A stretch of DNA of 64,000 nt from Dictyoglomus sp. (GTDB taxonomy: Bacteria > Dictyoglomota > Dictyoglomia > Dictyoglomales > Dictyoglomaceae), in contig JANXBZ010000002.1 of NCBI GenBank assembly GCA_025060475.1, positions 1-64,000 of the forward strand, in the 5' to 3' direction. The notes under the pieces were generated by a model that was not told the origin of the DNA, did no database searches, and saw only the letters and a program-made list of their open reading frames with translations. Below, one piece after another: positions 62,822 to 64,000 of this stretch. The stretch's first letter is position 1; each line of letters starts with the position of its first letter. The translations under genes and the position numbers were made by a program.

Positions 62822-64000
62822 AGAAGATTAGTGAAATTGCCGAGTATTTGAATATAGGTGAGGAGAATTATCAACCTTATGGATGGTATATTGCAAAGGT
62901 TAATTGGAGTCTTTTAAAGTTTTTACAGGATAAACCTGATGGTAAATTAATTTTAATTACCTCTATAAATCCTACGCCTGCAGGAGAGGGAAAAACCACA
63001 ACAACGATAGGTTTAGGAGATGCCTTATCCTTATTAGGGAAAAAAACAATGATTTGCTTAAGAGAACCTTCTTTAGGTCCATTTTTTGGGGTTAAAGGAG
63101 GAGCTGTTGGAGGCGGAAAGGCAAAGGTTGTTCCCGATTTAGAGATCAATTTGCATTTTACAGGAGATATTCATGCAGTATCTTCTGCTCATAATCTTTT
63201 ATCAGCTTTGATTGATAATCATGTTTATCATGGAAATGAATTGAGAATAGATACAAGACAAATTCTGTGGAAAAGATGTATAGATATGAATGATAGACAA
63301 TTAAGATTTATAATAAGTGGACTTGGGGGAAAGAAAAATGGTTTTCCTCGAGAGGATGGTTTTGAAATAACTGCAGCTTCGGAGATCATGGCCATATTAT
63401 CTTTAGCAAAAAACTTAAAGGATTTAAAAGAAAGGTTAGAAAATATTATTATTGGGATTAATAGTGAGGGAAATCCTGTTTTTTGTAAGGATCTAAAGGC
63501 AGAAGATGCCATGTGTATTCTTTTAAAGGATGCTTTATCTCCCAATTTAGTTCAATCTCAAGAGGGCACTCCTGCTTTTATTCATGGTGGTCCTTTTGCG
63601 AATATTGCTCATGGTTGTAATTCTCTTATAGCTACAAAATTAGCTTTAAAGCTTTCTGATTATGTAGTTACAGAAGCAGGATTCGGTTCAGACTTAGGAG
63701 GAGAAAAATTTCTAAATATTAAATGCAGGATTGGAGAGATAAATCCATCTTGTGTGGTATTAGTGGTCTCTATTAGAGCTTTAAAGTTTCATGGTGGAGC
63801 TAAAAAAAGAGATTTAGATAAGGAAAATATTGATGCATTAAAAAAAGGTATTCCTAATCTACTTCATCATGTTTATATAATTAAAGAAATTTTTCATTTA
63901 CCTTTAGTTATTGCAGTAAATAAATTTCCCTTTGATTCCCAGAGGGAAATCGAAATTCTCGAAGAAATACTTAAAGAAAGAAATTTAAGATATGCAATCT
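62818..64000 (+). CDS. fhs: formate-tetrahydrofolate ligase, 3' end off the window
   Basis: ATP-dependent enzyme making 10-formyl-THF from formate, part of one-carbon metabolism and of the anaerobic acetyl-CoA type pathways. About 394 codons are present and the frame is open to the edge. Visible motifs are the nucleotide loop [44 protein letters not shown] and [14 protein letters not shown] full-length protein is about 555 residues. It starts with ATGA overlapping the stop of the phosphodiesterase gene and has no strong ribosome site of its own. Confidence 0.96.
   Translation, partial: MKKISEIAEYLNIGEENYQPYGWYIAKVNWSLLKFLQDKPDGKLILITSINPTPAGEGKTTTTIGLGDALSLLGKKTMICLREPSLGPFFGVKGGAVGGGKAKVVPDLEINLHFTGDIHAVSSAHNLLSALIDNHVYHGNELRIDTRQILWKRCIDMNDRQLRFIISGLGGKKNGFPREDGFEITAASEIMAILSLAKNLKDLKERLENIIIGINSEGNPVFCKDLKAEDAMCILLKDALSPNLVQSQEGTPAFIHGGPFANIAHGCNSLIATKLALKLSDYVVTEAGFGSDLGGEKFLNIKCRIGEINPSCVVLVVSIRALKFHGGAKKRDLDKENIDALKKGIPNLLHHVYIIKEIFHLPLVIAVNKFPFDSQREIEILEEILKERNLRYAI

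Noticed and set aside
1-64000. CRISPR arrays, insertion sequences, prophage, toxin-antitoxin or restriction genes.
   Set aside because: No regularly spaced repeats, transposase-like or phage-like proteins were seen; the region is ordinary chromosome.

Overview
The window is AT-rich (roughly one third G+C by eye), very densely coded, and carries T-box, TPP-riboswitch and CIRCE control elements. It also has a class III (anaerobic) ribonucleotide reductase, a GH10 xylanase and fully self-sufficient amino-acid and thiamine operons. This fits an anaerobic, plant-polysaccharide-degrading thermophile. From the mix of gene types and the resemblance of the xylanase to the XynA enzyme known from Dictyoglomus, I think this is Dictyoglomus. 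That is recognition, not a computed assignment. There are no insertion sequences, prophage genes, rRNA genes or CRISPR arrays. The window is ordinary core chromosome with some sugar-metabolism modules.

Layout. 1-1663: an off-edge gene and a membrane diguanylate cyclase, followed by tRNA-Ser(CGA) under a promoter that overlaps a CRP-like palindrome. 1920-3026: an unusual xylose-isomerase-like enzyme. 3154-6250: nrdR-nrdD-nrdG behind tandem NrdR boxes. 6224-7450: an MFS transporter. 7550-17060 (minus): one branched-chain amino-acid operon, ilvB-ilvN-ilvC-leuA-leuC-leuD-leuB-cimA, behind a leucine-type T-box. 17152-24175: photolyase, a lone pilin-like protein, a ROK regulator, and a minus-strand run of MFS, VOC, alcohol dehydrogenase, small membrane protein and phosphoesterase. 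24224-26575: znuA-znuC-znuB zinc uptake. 26676-27111: a decayed flavodoxin gene. 27134-32835: solute-binding protein, lactate dehydrogenase, a cation-efflux carrier, a Cys-rich small protein divergent from a radical SAM/SPASM enzyme, and a DEDD exonuclease.

32848-36767 (minus): a LacI-controlled sugar-type cluster (lacI, PfpI-like, TIM-barrel epimerase, Gfo/Idh/MocA dehydrogenase). 36888-40200: three GT4 glycosyltransferases translated as an overlapping set. 40264-42327: CIRCE-groES-groEL-terminator. 42343-42502 (minus): tRNA-Gln and tRNA-Glu. 42638-49356: Trp T-box and complete trpEGDCFBA. 49371-51013: GH10 xylanase and a secreted DOMON protein immediately after trpA. 51090-58150 (minus): TPP riboswitch, thiS-G-H-F-E-C-D, then purE (class II type) and purC (long type). 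58216-64000: cysE, argF, a GH4 glycosidase, a TIM-barrel epimerase, tRNA-Ser(UGA), a small phosphoesterase, and formate-tetrahydrofolate ligase running off the right edge.

How it works together. Two amino-acid operons are read through T-box leaders whose candidate specifier codons (CTC, TGG) sit in the same sequence context and match the pathway downstream. Thiamine is controlled by TPP, chaperones by CIRCE/HrcA, and anaerobic dNTP synthesis by NrdR feedback on its own operon. The GH10 enzyme, the GH4 enzyme, the xylose-isomerase-like protein and the LacI cluster suggest xylan and sugar use. No single strongly novel system stands out. The most worthwhile leads are the Cys-rich protein/radical SAM pair, the xylanase-DOMON pair with a possible second internal start, the xylose-isomerase-like enzyme with an altered metal site, a G-rich tract upstream of a binding-protein gene, and the CO2-type PurE.
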